DNA of 38,970 nucleotides from Streptococcus loxodontisalivarius (lineage in GTDB: Bacteria; Bacillota; Bacilli; Lactobacillales; Streptococcaceae). Below, one piece after another: positions 6,718-15,357 of this stretch. The translations under genes and the position numbers were made by a program. Each line of letters opens with the position of its first letter. Within the stretch, counting starts at the first letter, position 1. The stretch lies in NCBI RefSeq assembly GCF_016908645.1, contig NZ_JAFBEH010000020.1, forward strand, positions 1 to 38,970, in the 5' to 3' direction. The notes beneath the pieces are model-generated. The model made no database searches and was not told the origin of the DNA. It saw only the letters and a program-made list of their open reading frames with translations.

Positions 6718-8400
6718 ATGAGTAATATCAATCTTAAACCTGAAGAAGTTGGGGTTTATGCGATTGGTGGTCTGGGAGAAATCGGTAAAAACACCTACGG
6801 TATCGAGTATCAGGATGAAATCATCATCGTCGACGCTGGTATCAAATTCCCAGAAGATGACCTCTTAGGTATCGACTATGTTATTCCAGATTATTCTTAT
6901 ATCGTGGAAAACATCGATCGTATCAAGGCTCTTGTCATCACCCACGGTCACGAAGACCACATCGGTGGTATCCCCTTCCTTCTCAAGCAGGCTAATATCC
7001 CTATTTATGCAGGGCCATTGGCACTTGCCCTTATCAAAGGAAAACTCGAAGAACACGGACTCTTGCGTGACGCAACCCTCTATGAAATCAACCACAACAC
7101 TGAGTTGACCTTCAAGAACCTTAGCGTAACCTTCTTCCGTACTACCCACTCGATTCCAGAGCCACTAGGTATCGTTATCCACACACCTCAAGGAAAAATT
7201 GTCTGTACAGGTGACTTCAAGTTTGACTTCACACCAGTTGGTGAACCAGCTGACCTTCACCGCATGGCTGCGCTTGGAGAATCAGGAGTCCTTTGCCTTC
7301 TCTCAGACTCAACCAATGCTGAAGTTCCAACCTTTACCAATTCGGAAAAAGTTGTCGGACAATCAATTATGAAGATTATCGAAGGCATTCAAGGTCGTAT
7401 CATCTTCGCATCCTTCGCTTCTAATATCTTCCGTCTCCAACAGGCTGCCGAGGCTGCTGTTAAGACAGGTCGTAAAATCGCCGTCTTTGGACGTTCAATG
7501 GAAAAAGCCATTGTCAACGGTATCGAACTCGGCTATATCAAGGTACCAAAAGGAACCTTCATCGAACCAAATGAGATTAAAGAATACCACGCCAGTGAGA
7601 TTCTTATCATGTGTACAGGTTCTCAAGGTGAATCAATGGCTGCGCTAGCTCGTATTGCCAACGGAACTCACCGCCAAGTGACCCTCCAACCAGGCGATAC
7701 AGTTATCTTCTCATCAAGCCCAATCCCAGGTAACACAACAAGTGTTAACAAATTGATCAATACGATTCAAGAAGCTGGCGTTGACGTTATCCACGGTAAG
7801 ATTAACAATATCCACACCTCTGGTCACGGTGGACAACAAGAACAAAAACTTATGCTCCGCTTGATCAAACCAAAATACTTCATGCCAGTACATGGTGAGT
7901 ATCGTATGCAAAAAGTCCATGCAGGACTTGCTGTTGATACAGGAGTTGAGAAGGATAATATCTTCATCATGGAAAATGGTGATGTCCTAGCCCTCACTAA
8001 AGACTCTGCTCGCATCTCAGGCCACTTTAATGCCCAAGACATTTATGTTGATGGTAATGGTATCGGAGATATCGGTGCAGCAGTCCTCCGCGACCGCCAC
8101 GACCTTTCAGAAGACGGTGTCGTCCTAGCAGTCGCAACAGTTGATTTCAAATCAAAAATGATTCTTGCAGGGCCAGATATCCTCAGCCGAGGCTTCATCT
8201 ACATGCGTGAATCAGGCGATCTTATCCGCGAAAGCCAACGTGTGCTCTTCAACGCTATTCGTATCGCCCTTAAAAACAAGGATGCCAGCATCCAATCAGT
8301 CAATGGTGCCATCGTTAATGCCCTTCGTCCTTTCCTCTATGAAAAGACTGAGCGTGAACCAATTATCATCCCTATGGTATTGACACCTGACAATAAATAA
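6718..8400 (+). CDS. rnjA: Ribonuclease J1 (560 aa)
   Basis: Metallo-beta-lactamase/beta-CASP ribonuclease with endonuclease and 5'-3' exonuclease activity, central to mRNA decay and rRNA maturation. The metal site HGHEDHIGG is at about residues 74-82. Also visible are GDFKFD, the beta-CASP segment with SGHGGQQEQ (about 365-373) and MPVHGEYR. I place the start at ATG 6718 ([18 protein letters not shown]) rather than at the upstream in-frame 6697, because AAAGGA lies just upstream and the extra residues are not conserved. Co-transcribed with rpoY and ended by a strong terminator. Confidence 0.96.
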   Translation: MSNINLKPEEVGVYAIGGLGEIGKNTYGIEYQDEIIIVDAGIKFPEDDLLGIDYVIPDYSYIVENIDRIKALVITHGHEDHIGGIPFLLKQANIPIYAGPLALALIKGKLEEHGLLRDATLYEINHNTELTFKNLSVTFFRTTHSIPEPLGIVIHTPQGKIVCTGDFKFDFTPVGEPADLHRMAALGESGVLCLLSDSTNAEVPTFTNSEKVVGQSIMKIIEGIQGRIIFASFASNIFRLQQAAEAAVKTGRKIAVFGRSMEKAIVNGIELGYIKVPKGTFIEPNEIKEYHASEILIMCTGSQGESMAALARIANGTHRQVTLQPGDTVIFSSSPIPGNTTSVNKLINTIQEAGVDVIHGKINNIHTSGHGGQQEQKLMLRLIKPKYFMPVHGEYRMQKVHAGLAVDTGVEKDNIFIMENGDVLALTKDSARISGHFNAQDIYVDGNGIGDIGAAVLRDRHDLSEDGVVLAVATVDFKSKMILAGPDILSRGFIYMRESGDLIRESQRVLFNAIRIALKNKDASIQSVNGAIVNALRPFLYEKTEREPIIIPMVLTPDNK

Positions 8401-8401
8401 A

Positions 8402-8436
8402 AGAAACTCCGAGATGGTCAACCATCTCGGAGTTTT
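8402..8436. terminator. Strong bidirectional terminator between rnjA and the CHAP gene
   Basis: A perfect 14-bp stem (8404-8417 with 8422-8435) with a TCAA loop, flanked by A-rich and T-rich sides. It serves convergent rnjA and the minus-strand CHAP gene. Confidence 0.92.
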
Positions 8437-8444
8437 CTTATCTA

Positions 8445-8909
8445 TTAACTATTTGGGTAGATATATGAAACCGTACCTGCTGTCACGCTATTATTAGGAT
8501 CAAACCAGCCACGGTAGTTTGCCAAGGTCATATTGCCAGCATAATTAGATTCCAAAACTTGGATTTGACCATCTGCTGAGACATCTGTTACATAGGCAAC
8601 GTGACCATAGCCTCCATCTGTCCAGCAAATAATTGAACCAACAACTGGTGTAGTCCCTACACTGTAACCATCTGCGGCGGCATTAGCAGCCCAGTCACCA
8701 CCATTTCCCCAACTATTACTTGCCCAAGTTGCTACCGACTTAACACCCCAGGTACATTGTCCAACAGGGTAGAGATTGCTAGAATCACTACTTGTATAGC
8801 TATAGCTGTAATCACTGTATTCATCAGCGCTAGCCATTTGACCAGACCAGAGAAGCCCCATAGAAGATAGAGCCAGTGTCATCGTAGCAAGTGTTTTTGT
8901 CATTTTCAT
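8445..8909 (-). CDS. Secreted CHAP-domain peptidoglycan hydrolase-like protein (154 aa)
   Basis: A signal peptide (MKMTKTLATMTLALSSMGL..., likely cleaved after MASA near residue 28) is followed by a short Ser/Tyr-rich linker and one CHAP domain. The catalytic Cys lies in GQCTWGVK and the His in GHVAYVT. The family includes cysteine amidases/endopeptidases acting on the peptide part of peptidoglycan. It has no LysM or choline-binding repeats, so targeting is unclear. It is a close paralogue of the next gene (9133-9840): the CHAP domains align almost end to end. Separate promoter; see the WalR-like box at 8999-9014. Confidence 0.9.
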   Translation of the reverse strand: MKMTKTLATMTLALSSMGLLWSGQMASADEYSDYSYSYTSSDSSNLYPVGQCTWGVKSVATWASNSWGNGGDWAANAAADGYSVGTTPVVGSIICWTDGGYGHVAYVTDVSADGQIQVLESNYAGNMTLANYRGWFDPNNSVTAGTVSYIYPNS

Positions 8910-8998
8910 TGTTTAAGAGTTCCTTTCAAATATCAACTTTGATCTAAAACCCTAAACCTCTTTTCCACATAAAGCTCTTCTATCTTAACCAACTTATG

Positions 8999-9014
8999 TG
9001 ACAACCTCATGACA
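8999..9014 (-). promoter_or_regulatory. Candidate WalR (VicR) box upstream of the CHAP gene
   Basis: The minus strand reads TGTCA-N6-TGTCA, matching the TGTNA-N6-TGTNA shape of the cell-wall regulator WalR box. It lies about 90 bp before the start codon. The paralogue upstream of 9840 has only one good half-site (TTGTCACAT) with a degenerate partner. Regulation of secreted CHAP and LysM hydrolases by WalRK is known in streptococci; its use here is inference. Confidence 0.4.
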
Positions 9015-9061
9015 AGGTCTTTAAAAAAGTAACAGCTGATTTAGAATTCCTTTGCTGGCTG

Positions 9062-9083
9062 AGCCATTTAAGCTTAAAAGGCT
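9062..9083. repeat. 22-bp near-perfect palindrome
   Basis: AGCCATTTAAG and CTTAAAAGGCT form an inverted repeat with a single symmetric mismatch, centred on AAGCTT. It lies between the two CHAP genes, upstream of the 8909 start and downstream of the terminator of the 9840 gene. It could be a protein-binding site; nothing else is known. Confidence 0.6.
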
Positions 9084-9090
9084 TTCATTT

Positions 9091-9124
9091 AAGAAAAAAG
9101 ATGGGTTCTCTCCTCCCCATCTTT
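9091..9124 (-). terminator. Terminator of the LysM-CHAP gene
   Basis: A 9-bp stem AAAGATGGG/CCCATCTTT (9124-9116 with 9106-9098) is followed on the minus strand by TTTTTTCTT. It lies just after the stop at 9133. Confidence 0.8.
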
Positions 9125-9132
9125 CTCTTTGT

Positions 9133-9840
9133 TTAAGCATTTGGATAAATATAATGAACAGTCCCTGCTGTTACACTATTAGTTGGATCAAACCAACCAC
9201 GATAATTATCAATCCAACGCTGTGATTTATAATTTGATTCTAAGACTTGAATTTTAGTTTCACTTTCAACTGCTGTTACATAGGCAACATGTCCATAACT
9301 TCCATCTGTCCAGCAGATAATCGAACCGACAACAGGTGTTGTTCCAACAGCGTAACCAGCAGCAGCCGCATTAGCAGCCCAGTCGCCACCATTGCCCCAC
9401 CAGTCGCCTGCCCAAGATGCTAACTCCTTAACACCCCAAGTACACTCACCTAGTGGATAAGTATTGGTCACATTACCATACTCGTCAACTTCAAGCGTTT
9501 GACCATATTCATTTTGAATAACATTCAAAGCTTGACCTGTTGAGTAGTCTAGACTAATAGCAGAGCTAGCAGCTGAACTCTCTCCCGTTGCAGCACTAGT
9601 TCCAGAGACTGTAATCGTCTGACCAGGTAAAATCAAACTATCTACAGTCATGCCATTAAGACTTGCCAATTCATACATATCCATACCATGTTGACTGGCA
9701 ATACTATAGAAAGAATCACCCTCTTGAATAGTATAGCTATCTGCCTTGACATCCTGAGCAAGCAAACCAACACCCAAAAGTGCTGAAAGAATCATAGATG
9801 TCTGTTTAATCTTATTGTTAGTAAAAATTTTCTGTCGCAT
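9133..9840 (-). CDS. Secreted LysM-CHAP peptidoglycan hydrolase-like protein (235 aa)
   Basis: A signal peptide (hydrophobic core [14 protein letters not shown], likely cleaved after VKA near residue 33) is followed by one LysM domain ([18 protein letters not shown] to [10 protein letters not shown], about 36-78) that binds peptidoglycan glycans. A Ser/Ala linker and a C-terminal CHAP domain follow, with catalytic Cys in GECTWGVK and His in GHVAYVT. Probable cell-wall amidase or endopeptidase with a role in division or remodelling. Paralogue of the LysM-less 154-aa protein next door, suggesting tandem duplication. Start supported by GGGAGG 7 bp upstream. Confidence 0.92.
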   Translation of the reverse strand: MRQKIFTNNKIKQTSMILSALLGVGLLAQDVKADSYTIQEGDSFYSIASQHGMDMYELASLNGMTVDSLILPGQTITVSGTSAATGESSAASSAISLDYSTGQALNVIQNEYGQTLEVDEYGNVTNTYPLGECTWGVKELASWAGDWWGNGGDWAANAAAAGYAVGTTPVVGSIICWTDGSYGHVAYVTAVESETKIQVLESNYKSQRWIDNYRGWFDPTNSVTAGTVHYIYPNA

Positions 9841-9963
9841 TTATAAACCTCCCAAATGACACTTTTAGTATATCAAGTGAATGTGACAATTTCATAAAAA
9901 AGCAATAAAATTAGATGACATTTTAATGTTAAAAATATCTTAAACTCATTTTTGAGAGAAACT

Positions 9964-9992
9964 AAAAAAGGAGCACGATAAAACTTGCTCCT
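9964..9992 (-). terminator. Terminator of glnRA
   Basis: On the minus strand GGAGCA pairs with TGCTCC around a 10-nt loop, then CTTTTTTAG. It is located just after the glnA stop. Confidence 0.8.
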
Positions 9993-10009
9993 CTCAGATT
10001 TAATTCTTA

Positions 10010-11356
10010 TTAATAAACATCTAGGTAGTTATCGATTTCCCATTGTGAAACGAAGGTTGCGTATGAAGACCATTCAATACGTTTTGCTTCAAGGAAGTTA
10101 GTATAGATGTGGTTACCAAGCGCAGCTTTAACAACATCATCAGTTTGAAGTGCTTTAAGCGCATTGTGAAGTGTTGATGGTAGATCAATGATACCTGCTT
10201 CTTTACGCTCTTCAGCTGTCATAGCATAGATATTTGTTTCGATTGGTGCTGGTGCTTCGATTTTATTTTCGATACCGTCAAGACCTGCTTCAAGAAGAAC
10301 TGCAAGAGCAAGATATGGATTTGCCATTGGGTCAACGGAACGAAGTTCTAGACGAGTTCCCATACCACGTGATGCAGGTACGCGGATAAGTGGTGAACGG
10401 TTACGTCCTGCCCAAGCGATATAAACTGGAGCTTCATAACCTGGAACCAAACGTTTGTATGAGTTAACTGTTGGGTTGATGATAGCTGTATAGTTGTAAG
10501 CATGTTTCATCAAACCACCCAAGAAGTAGTAAGCATCTTGAGACAATTGCATACCACGTGGATCTTCTGGATCAAAGAAGGCATTCTCACCTTGATCGTT
10601 GAATAGTGACATGTTACAGTGCATACCGCTACCAGCAATACCATATTTAGGTTTAGCCATAAAGGTTGCATATAGACCGTGTTTACGAGCAATAGTTTTA
10701 ACAACCAATTTGAACATTTGGATATTATCACATGCTTTCAAAACATCAGCATATTTAAAGTCAATTTCGTGCTGACCTACGGCAACTTCGTGGTGACTTG
10801 CTTCCACTTCAAATCCCATTTGTGTCAAAACATTAACGATCTCACGACGAGTGTTATCAGCCAAGTCAGTTGGTGCAAGGTCAAAGTAACCACCACGGTC
10901 ATTTACTTCAAGGGTTGGATTTCCTTGTTCGTCCATTTTGAAAAGGAAGAACTCAGGTTCAGGACCAAGGTTAAATGATTTATAACCAACTTCTTCCATG
11001 TGACGAAGAGCTTTTTTCAAATTACCACGAGGGTCACCAGCAAATGGTTCACCTTCTGCAGTGTAGATGTCACAAATCAAACCTGCGACAGCTCCATTTT
11101 CATCACCCCAAGGGAAAACAGTCCAAGTATCGAGATCTGGGTAGAGGTACATATCTGATTCGTTGATACGTACAAATCCTTCAATTGATGAGCCATCAAA
11201 CATCGCTTTGTTTGACAAGACTTTATCCAATTGCTCGTCAGTAGCTGGGATCTCCACATTCTTCATTACTCCTAGGATATCTGAGAACATCAGACGGAGG
11301 AAGGTAACATTTTTTTCCTTAACTTCACGACGAATGTCAGCTGCTGTGATTGCCAT
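10010..11356 (-). CDS. glnA: Glutamine synthetase type I (448 aa)
   Basis: Makes glutamine from glutamate, ammonia and ATP. Length and motifs fit the Gram-positive GSI-alpha class. N-terminal beta-grasp with [10 protein letters not shown] (about 53-62), [11 protein letters not shown] (about 129-139), [10 protein letters not shown] (about 242-251), [14 protein letters not shown] (about 297-310) and NRSPLIRVP. It lacks the adenylylation-type C-terminal insert of GSI-beta enzymes, consistent with feedback control through GlnR. Second gene of glnRA, 46 bp after glnR, with no separate promoter seen. Confidence 0.98.
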   Translation of the reverse strand: MAITAADIRREVKEKNVTFLRLMFSDILGVMKNVEIPATDEQLDKVLSNKAMFDGSSIEGFVRINESDMYLYPDLDTWTVFPWGDENGAVAGLICDIYTAEGEPFAGDPRGNLKKALRHMEEVGYKSFNLGPEPEFFLFKMDEQGNPTLEVNDRGGYFDLAPTDLADNTRREIVNVLTQMGFEVEASHHEVAVGQHEIDFKYADVLKACDNIQMFKLVVKTIARKHGLYATFMAKPKYGIAGSGMHCNMSLFNDQGENAFFDPEDPRGMQLSQDAYYFLGGLMKHAYNYTAIINPTVNSYKRLVPGYEAPVYIAWAGRNRSPLIRVPASRGMGTRLELRSVDPMANPYLALAVLLEAGLDGIENKIEAPAPIETNIYAMTAEERKEAGIIDLPSTLHNALKALQTDDVVKAALGNHIYTNFLEAKRIEWSSYATFVSQWEIDNYLDVY

Positions 11357-11402
11357 AATTAGAGGTCTCCTTTTTATTTAAACCAAATTAAGACGTATGA
11401 TA

Positions 11403-11771
11403 CTACATACGAAAACTACCAAATTGTGTCGGGTTAGCAAAACCACCCTGATTACGGAGTTCATCATGCAAGATACGACGAACATCAGCATCAGTCAAAG
11501 GTTGTGTCTTTTGCTCTGCTTTATTCTTACGACTGGCATATTCTTTCTTGATAGCCGCCATATTCAACCCTTCATCCAACAAATCCTTGATATCAAGTAA
11601 AACATCCATATCTTTCAAAGAATAGAGTCTACGATTACCAGAGCTTCTATCTGGTGTCAAGAGCCCCTGATCTTCATAATAACGGATCTGTCTTGCGGAT
11701 AAATCAGTCAATTTCATGACAGTTCCAATTGGAAATACTGCCAAAGAACGTCTGAGTTCTTTTTCTTTCAT
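11403..11771 (-). CDS. glnR: MerR-family nitrogen regulator GlnR (122 aa)
   Basis: Represses glnRA and other nitrogen genes when glutamine is plentiful, through contact with feedback-inhibited glutamine synthetase. The MerR winged helix is clear: IGTVMKLTDLSARQIRYYEDQGLL with SGNRRLYS (about residues 16-51). A basic C-terminal tail ends in GFANPTQFGSFRM, the region that senses GS in the Bacillus homologue. Start at ATG 11771 with GAGGAGG upstream. It has its own operator and consensus promoter at 11794-11845, so it is autoregulated. Confidence 0.96.
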   Translation of the reverse strand: MKEKELRRSLAVFPIGTVMKLTDLSARQIRYYEDQGLLTPDRSSGNRRLYSLKDMDVLLDIKDLLDEGLNMAAIKKEYASRKNKAEQKTQPLTDADVRRILHDELRNQGGFANPTQFGSFRM

Positions 11772-11793
11772 GACTTCCTCCTCTCACCCTTCC

Positions 11794-11845
11794 ATTATAT
11801 TCTGAAAATTTGGACATGTCAACCCTAATGTTACATTTTATAACA
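11794..11845 (-). promoter_or_regulatory. glnRA promoter with GlnR operator
   Basis: On the minus strand TTGACA (11822-11817) and TATAAT (11799-11794) are separated by exactly 17 bp, a full consensus promoter. Immediately upstream, 11829-11845 reads TGTTA-N7-TAACA, a perfect match to the GlnR/TnrA consensus TGTNA-N7-TNACA. Confidence 0.92.
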
Positions 11846-11860
11846 TATATTTTTGATAAA

Positions 11861-11889
11861 AAGAAAAACGTGACTATTCCTCACGTTTT
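11861..11889 (-). terminator. Terminator of the FUSC-type gene
   Basis: A perfect 9-bp stem (11889-11881 with 11873-11865) is followed on the minus strand by TTTCTTTTT. The stem overlaps the last codons of the gene. Confidence 0.8.
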
Positions 11890-12389
11890 CTAAAATAATC
11901 TCTAAGTTTGGTTAAATCGTAATTAACAAGAATGGCGATAAAAACTCCACAGAAGGTTTCAAAAACCCTAGCTAATACATATAGAATGGTATCACCAGCA
12001 GGGATAGACAAGGTAATGATCAGCAAGGCTGATACACCACCAATAACACCAGCCTTATTATTCATAGCAACATTAAACATAATAGTCAACATGGTTAAAA
12101 TTGGGACTAAAAAGAGGGTAACCCATATTGCACCGTGAAACCAATCATTAACAAAATAAAAAATCAAAGATAAAATACCACCAATGGTATTTCCCAAAAT
12201 ACGAGAAGCACCAAAGTGTACACTCTTATCGAAATCTTCGCGTAAACTAAAAACTGCTGTCAAGGCACCAATCTGTGTACCTTGCCAACCCAAAGTAAGA
12301 AACATAAGCAGGACAAGAAAAACTGACAAGCCTGTTTTCAAGGTACGCATACCCAGCTTAAATTTCTTCGGATCAAATTTGTGGTCCAT
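11874..12389 (-). CDS. FUSC/aromatic acid exporter-like membrane protein (171 aa)
   Basis: Integral membrane protein with about four to five hydrophobic segments and the ArAE_1/DUF939-like N-terminal region: MRTLKTGLSVFLVLLMF, then GTQIGALTAVFSLREDFDKS and RILGNTIGG. Members are proposed small-molecule or aromatic acid exporters. This version contains only the membrane half; longer relatives carry a soluble C-terminal domain. The short form between pgk and glnR is conserved in streptococci as far as I recall, so it is probably not truncated. Substrate unknown. Confidence 0.8.
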   Translation of the reverse strand: MDHKFDPKKFKLGMRTLKTGLSVFLVLLMFLTLGWQGTQIGALTAVFSLREDFDKSVHFGASRILGNTIGGILSLIFYFVNDWFHGAIWVTLFLVPILTMLTIMFNVAMNNKAGVIGGVSALLIITLSIPAGDTILYVLARVFETFCGVFIAILVNYDLTKLRDYFRKREE

Positions 12390-12660
12390 AGTAACTTCCT
12401 TAATAAAAATACCATATTAGTTTACCACAAAACAGCCCTGATTGTAAGAAAAAATCAGTAATAATTACATCTAAAATGCTGTAAGACTATCCACCTCTAT
12501 ATCGAATCAATATACTGCTAGAATTCACATTAACATCTGAATTTTTGTAGAGATATTACAAAGTAAAAACATTTCTCAGTACGAACTGGCAATACTTTAC
12601 TTTTACCTCTACTAATTTTCTAGACTCACTTTATTTCAAAGAATATCAATCGTTTGTAGC
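12390..12660. other. Intergenic region with an imperfect 66-nt hairpin
   Basis: No gene is seen between the FUSC-type gene and the pgk terminator. The stretch 12547-12612 is an imperfect inverted repeat (GTAGAG with CTCTAC outside, AAAGTA with TACTTT inside) around a loop of about 26 nt. A weak -10 (TAAACT) for the FUSC gene lies just upstream of its start. Otherwise AT-rich and featureless. Confidence 0.5.
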
Positions 12661-12689
12661 AAAAAAAGAGTTGTTTTCACAACTCTTTT
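12661..12689 (-). terminator. Terminator of pgk
   Basis: An 11-bp stem (12689-12679 with 12674-12664) closes a TTTC-type loop and runs into a T-tract on the minus strand. Confidence 0.9.
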
Positions 12690-12701
12690 CATCACTAGCT
12701 C

Positions 12702-13898
12702 TTATTTTTCAGTAAGGGCTGCAAGTCCTGGAAGAACTTTACCTTCTAGGAGTTCCATAGATGCTCCACCACCAGTAGAGATCCATGAGAATTTATCAGC
12801 ACGGCCTAGGTTGATTGCAGCAGCTGCTGAATCACCACCACCGATGATTGATTTAACGCCTGGTTGTTTAACGATAGCGTCCATTACACCGATTGTACCA
12901 GCTTGGAAGTCAGGGTTTTCAAAGACACCCATTGGTCCGTTCCATACAACTGTTTTAGCACCAGTAAGAGCTTGGTCAAATTCAGCGATTGATTTAGGAC
13001 CGATGTCAAGACCAAGGAAACCTTCTGAAACTGCTTCACCTTCAGTGTCGCGAACTTCAGTGTAACCAGCAAATGCGTTTGCTTCTTTTGAGTCAACTGG
13101 CAAGATCAATTTACCGTTTGATTTTTCAAGAAGGTCTTTAGCAACATCCAATTTGTCTTCTTCTACAAGTGAGTTACCGATTTCGATACCTTGAGCTTTG
13201 TAGAATGTGTAAGTCATACCACCACCGATAAGAACTTTATCAGCTTTTTCAAGAAGGTTTTCGATAACACCAATCTTATCAGAAACTTTTGAACCACCAA
13301 GGATGGCTACGAATGGACGTTCTGGAGTTTCAACTGCTTCTTGGATGTAAGCAATTTCGTTTTCAAGAAGGAAACCAGCTACAGCTTTTTCAACGTTTGC
13401 TGAGATACCTACGTTTGATGCGTGAGCACGGTGTGCTGTACCAAATGCATCGTTAACGAAGATTCCGTCTCCAAGTGAAGCCCAGTATTTACCAAGCTCT
13501 TCATCGTTTTTAGATTCTTTCTTACCGTCAACATCTTCAAAACGAGTGTTTTCAACCAAAAGAACTTGACCATCTTCCAAAGCATTGATAGCTTCTTCCA
13601 AAGCAGCGCCACGAGTTGCACCAGGGAAAACAACTTCTTGACCAAGTTTAGCAGACAAATCAGCAGCTACTGGTGCAAGTGATTTACCTTCTTTATCAGC
13701 TTCTTCCTTAACACGTCCAAGGTGTGAGAAGAGGATAGCACGACCACCTTGTTCGATGATGTACTTGATAGTTGGAAGAGCCGCAGTGATACGGTTGTCG
13801 TTAGTGATAACGCCATCTTTCAAAGGCACGTTAAAGTCAACACGAACGAGGACTTTTTTACCTTTCAAATCAACGTCTTTAACAGTCAATTTAGCCAT
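12702..13898 (-). CDS. pgk: Phosphoglycerate kinase (398 aa)
   Basis: Glycolytic enzyme converting 1,3-bisphosphoglycerate and ADP to 3-phosphoglycerate and ATP. The N-terminal substrate motif [16 protein letters not shown] (about 14-29), the basic-patch SHLGR, the hinge [16 protein letters not shown] (about 197-212) and the C-terminal nucleotide loop [11 protein letters not shown] are present. Length is normal. Strong codon bias and its own extended -10 promoter. Lies 160 bp downstream of gap but separately terminated. Confidence 0.98.
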   Translation of the reverse strand: MAKLTVKDVDLKGKKVLVRVDFNVPLKDGVITNDNRITAALPTIKYIIEQGGRAILFSHLGRVKEEADKEGKSLAPVAADLSAKLGQEVVFPGATRGAALEEAINALEDGQVLLVENTRFEDVDGKKESKNDEELGKYWASLGDGIFVNDAFGTAHRAHASNVGISANVEKAVAGFLLENEIAYIQEAVETPERPFVAILGGSKVSDKIGVIENLLEKADKVLIGGGMTYTFYKAQGIEIGNSLVEEDKLDVAKDLLEKSNGKLILPVDSKEANAFAGYTEVRDTEGEAVSEGFLGLDIGPKSIAEFDQALTGAKTVVWNGPMGVFENPDFQAGTIGVMDAIVKQPGVKSIIGGGDSAAAAINLGRADKFSWISTGGGASMELLEGKVLPGLAALTEK

Positions 13899-13932
13899 TA
13901 GTAAGACTCCTTAAAATTTTTTATACACCCTA

Positions 13933-13938
13933 ATTATA
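13933..13938 (-). promoter_or_regulatory. Extended -10 promoter of pgk
   Basis: TGATATAAT on the minus strand (TATAAT at 13938-13933) lies about 35 bp before the pgk ATG. No good -35 is seen. Confidence 0.65.
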
Positions 13939-14020
13939 TCATATTTTCTTTCGCCTTGCTAAAAATAAGGAAAACTTTCACAAAAAGAAAGTGAAGAATG
14001 TCCCTAACATTTTAAAAACA

Positions 14021-14043
14021 AAAAAGCTGAGCCTAAGCCCAGC
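14021..14043 (-). terminator. Terminator of gap
   Basis: A 7-bp stem (GCTGGGC/GCTCAGC, one G-U) with a TTAG loop is followed by TTTTTTG on the minus strand. It separates gap from pgk. Confidence 0.8.
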
Positions 14044-14059
14044 CTTCTTTTAGCAAAAA

Positions 14060-15070
14060 TTATTTAGCGATTTTTGCGAAGTACTCAAGAGTACGTACAA
14101 GTTGTGAAGTGTATGACATTTCGTTGTCGTACCATGAAACAACTTTAACCAATTGTTTACCGTCAACGTCAAGAACTTTAGTTTGAGTTGCGTCAAACAA
14201 TGAACCGTATGAGATACCAACGATATCTGATGATACGATTGGATCTTCGTTGTAACCGTATGATTCGTTTGAAGCAGCTTTCATAGCAGCGTTAACTTCT
14301 TCAGCTGTAACGTTTTTGTCAAGTACAGCTACCAATTCAGTTACAGAACCTGTTGGAACTGGAACACGTTGTGCAGCACCGTCAAGTTTACCGTTCAATT
14401 CTGGGATAACAAGACCGATAGCTTTAGCAGCACCAGTTGAGTTAGGAACGATGTTTGCTGCAGCAGCACGTGCACGACGAAGGTCACCACCACGGTGTGG
14501 TCCGTCAAGAACCATTTGGTCACCAGTGTAACCGTGGATAGTTGTCATAAGACCTTCTTGAACACCGAAGTTATCGTGAAGAGCTTTAGCCATTGGTGCA
14601 AGACAGTTTGTAGTACATGAAGCACCTGAGATAACTGTTTCAGTACCATCAAGGATGTCGTGGTTAGTGTTGAAAACGATTGTTTTAACATCGTTACCAC
14701 CAGGAGCAGTGATAACAACTTTTTTAGCACCGTTTTCGTGGATGTGTTGCTCAGCAGCTGCTTTAGAAGCAAAGAAACCTGTAGCTTCAAGAACGATTTC
14801 TACACCGTCAGTTGCCCAGTCGATGTTTCCTGGTTCACGTTCAGCAGAAACTTTAACGAATTGACCGTTAACTTCGAATCCACCTTCTTTAACTTCAACA
14901 GTACCGTCGAAACGACCTTGAGTTGTATCGTATTTCAACAAGTGTGCAAGCATGTTTGGATCTGTAAGGTCATTGATACGTGCAACTTCAACACCTTCTA
15001 CGTTTTGGATACGACGGAAAGCAAGACGACCGATACGACCGAAACCGTTAATACCAACTTTAACTACCAT
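14060..15070 (-). CDS. gap: Glyceraldehyde-3-phosphate dehydrogenase (336 aa)
   Basis: NAD-dependent glycolytic enzyme; in streptococci also a surface plasminogen-binding protein. I take the ATG at 15070 ([20 protein letters not shown]), because it restores the family N-terminus and follows AAGGAGG; an in-frame ATG 27 bp upstream adds non-family residues. The catalytic Cys is in [12 protein letters not shown] (about 148-159). Also seen: TIHGYTGDQ and the C-terminal [10 protein letters not shown]. The long, structured leader (see 15113-15126) may stabilise this abundant mRNA. Confidence 0.98.
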   Translation of the reverse strand: MVVKVGINGFGRIGRLAFRRIQNVEGVEVARINDLTDPNMLAHLLKYDTTQGRFDGTVEVKEGGFEVNGQFVKVSAEREPGNIDWATDGVEIVLEATGFFASKAAAEQHIHENGAKKVVITAPGGNDVKTIVFNTNHDILDGTETVISGASCTTNCLAPMAKALHDNFGVQEGLMTTIHGYTGDQMVLDGPHRGGDLRRARAAAANIVPNSTGAAKAIGLVIPELNGKLDGAAQRVPVPTGSVTELVAVLDKNVTAEEVNAAMKAASNESYGYNEDPIVSSDIVGISYGSLFDATQTKVLDVDGKQLVKVVSWYDNEMSYTSQLVRTLEYFAKIAK

Positions 15071-15112
15071 TAGTGATTTCCTCCTTATGAAAATCAAAAA
15101 AATTATTTTTTA

Positions 15113-15126
15113 GAGAGCAAGCTCTC
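15113..15126 (-). promoter_or_regulatory. Leader hairpin of gap
   Basis: GAGAGC and GCTCTC pair around a two-base loop within the gap 5' leader, followed by an A/T-rich stretch before the ribosome binding site. It looks like an mRNA-stabilising or weak attenuating element. Confidence 0.5.
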
Positions 15127-15183
15127 AAACCATATGTGAAAAGATTAACTTGACTAAAGACAATTCAACCTTTCAACGTTCTT

Positions 15184-15212
15184 ATTATATAACTATTTGG
15201 CTAAAAAAGCAA
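15184..15212 (-). promoter_or_regulatory. gap promoter
   Basis: TTGCTT (15212-15207) and TATAAT (15189-15184) are 17 bp apart on the minus strand. The leader is about 107 nt. Confidence 0.65.
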
Positions 15213-15325
15213 CTAATTTTGCACGCAATGCGTTACTGACAGTGCTATAGCAGGAATAATAAATTTTATCAAAATCGTTATTTTTTATGTTAGTAGCTCA
15301 GCAATTTTCACATAGAAAAATAAAA

Positions 15326-15352
15326 AAATCTGAGATAAAATCTCAGATTTTT
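15326..15352 (-). terminator. Terminator of fusA
   Basis: A perfect 10-bp stem (15350-15341 with 15335-15326) with a 5-nt loop and A/T flanks on both sides sits immediately after the fusA stop. Confidence 0.88.
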
Positions 15353-15357
15353 AGAAA

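Noticed and set aside
12547..12612. Small RNA gene upstream of the pgk terminator
   Set aside because: Only an imperfect hairpin is visible, without a promoter or terminator of its own.
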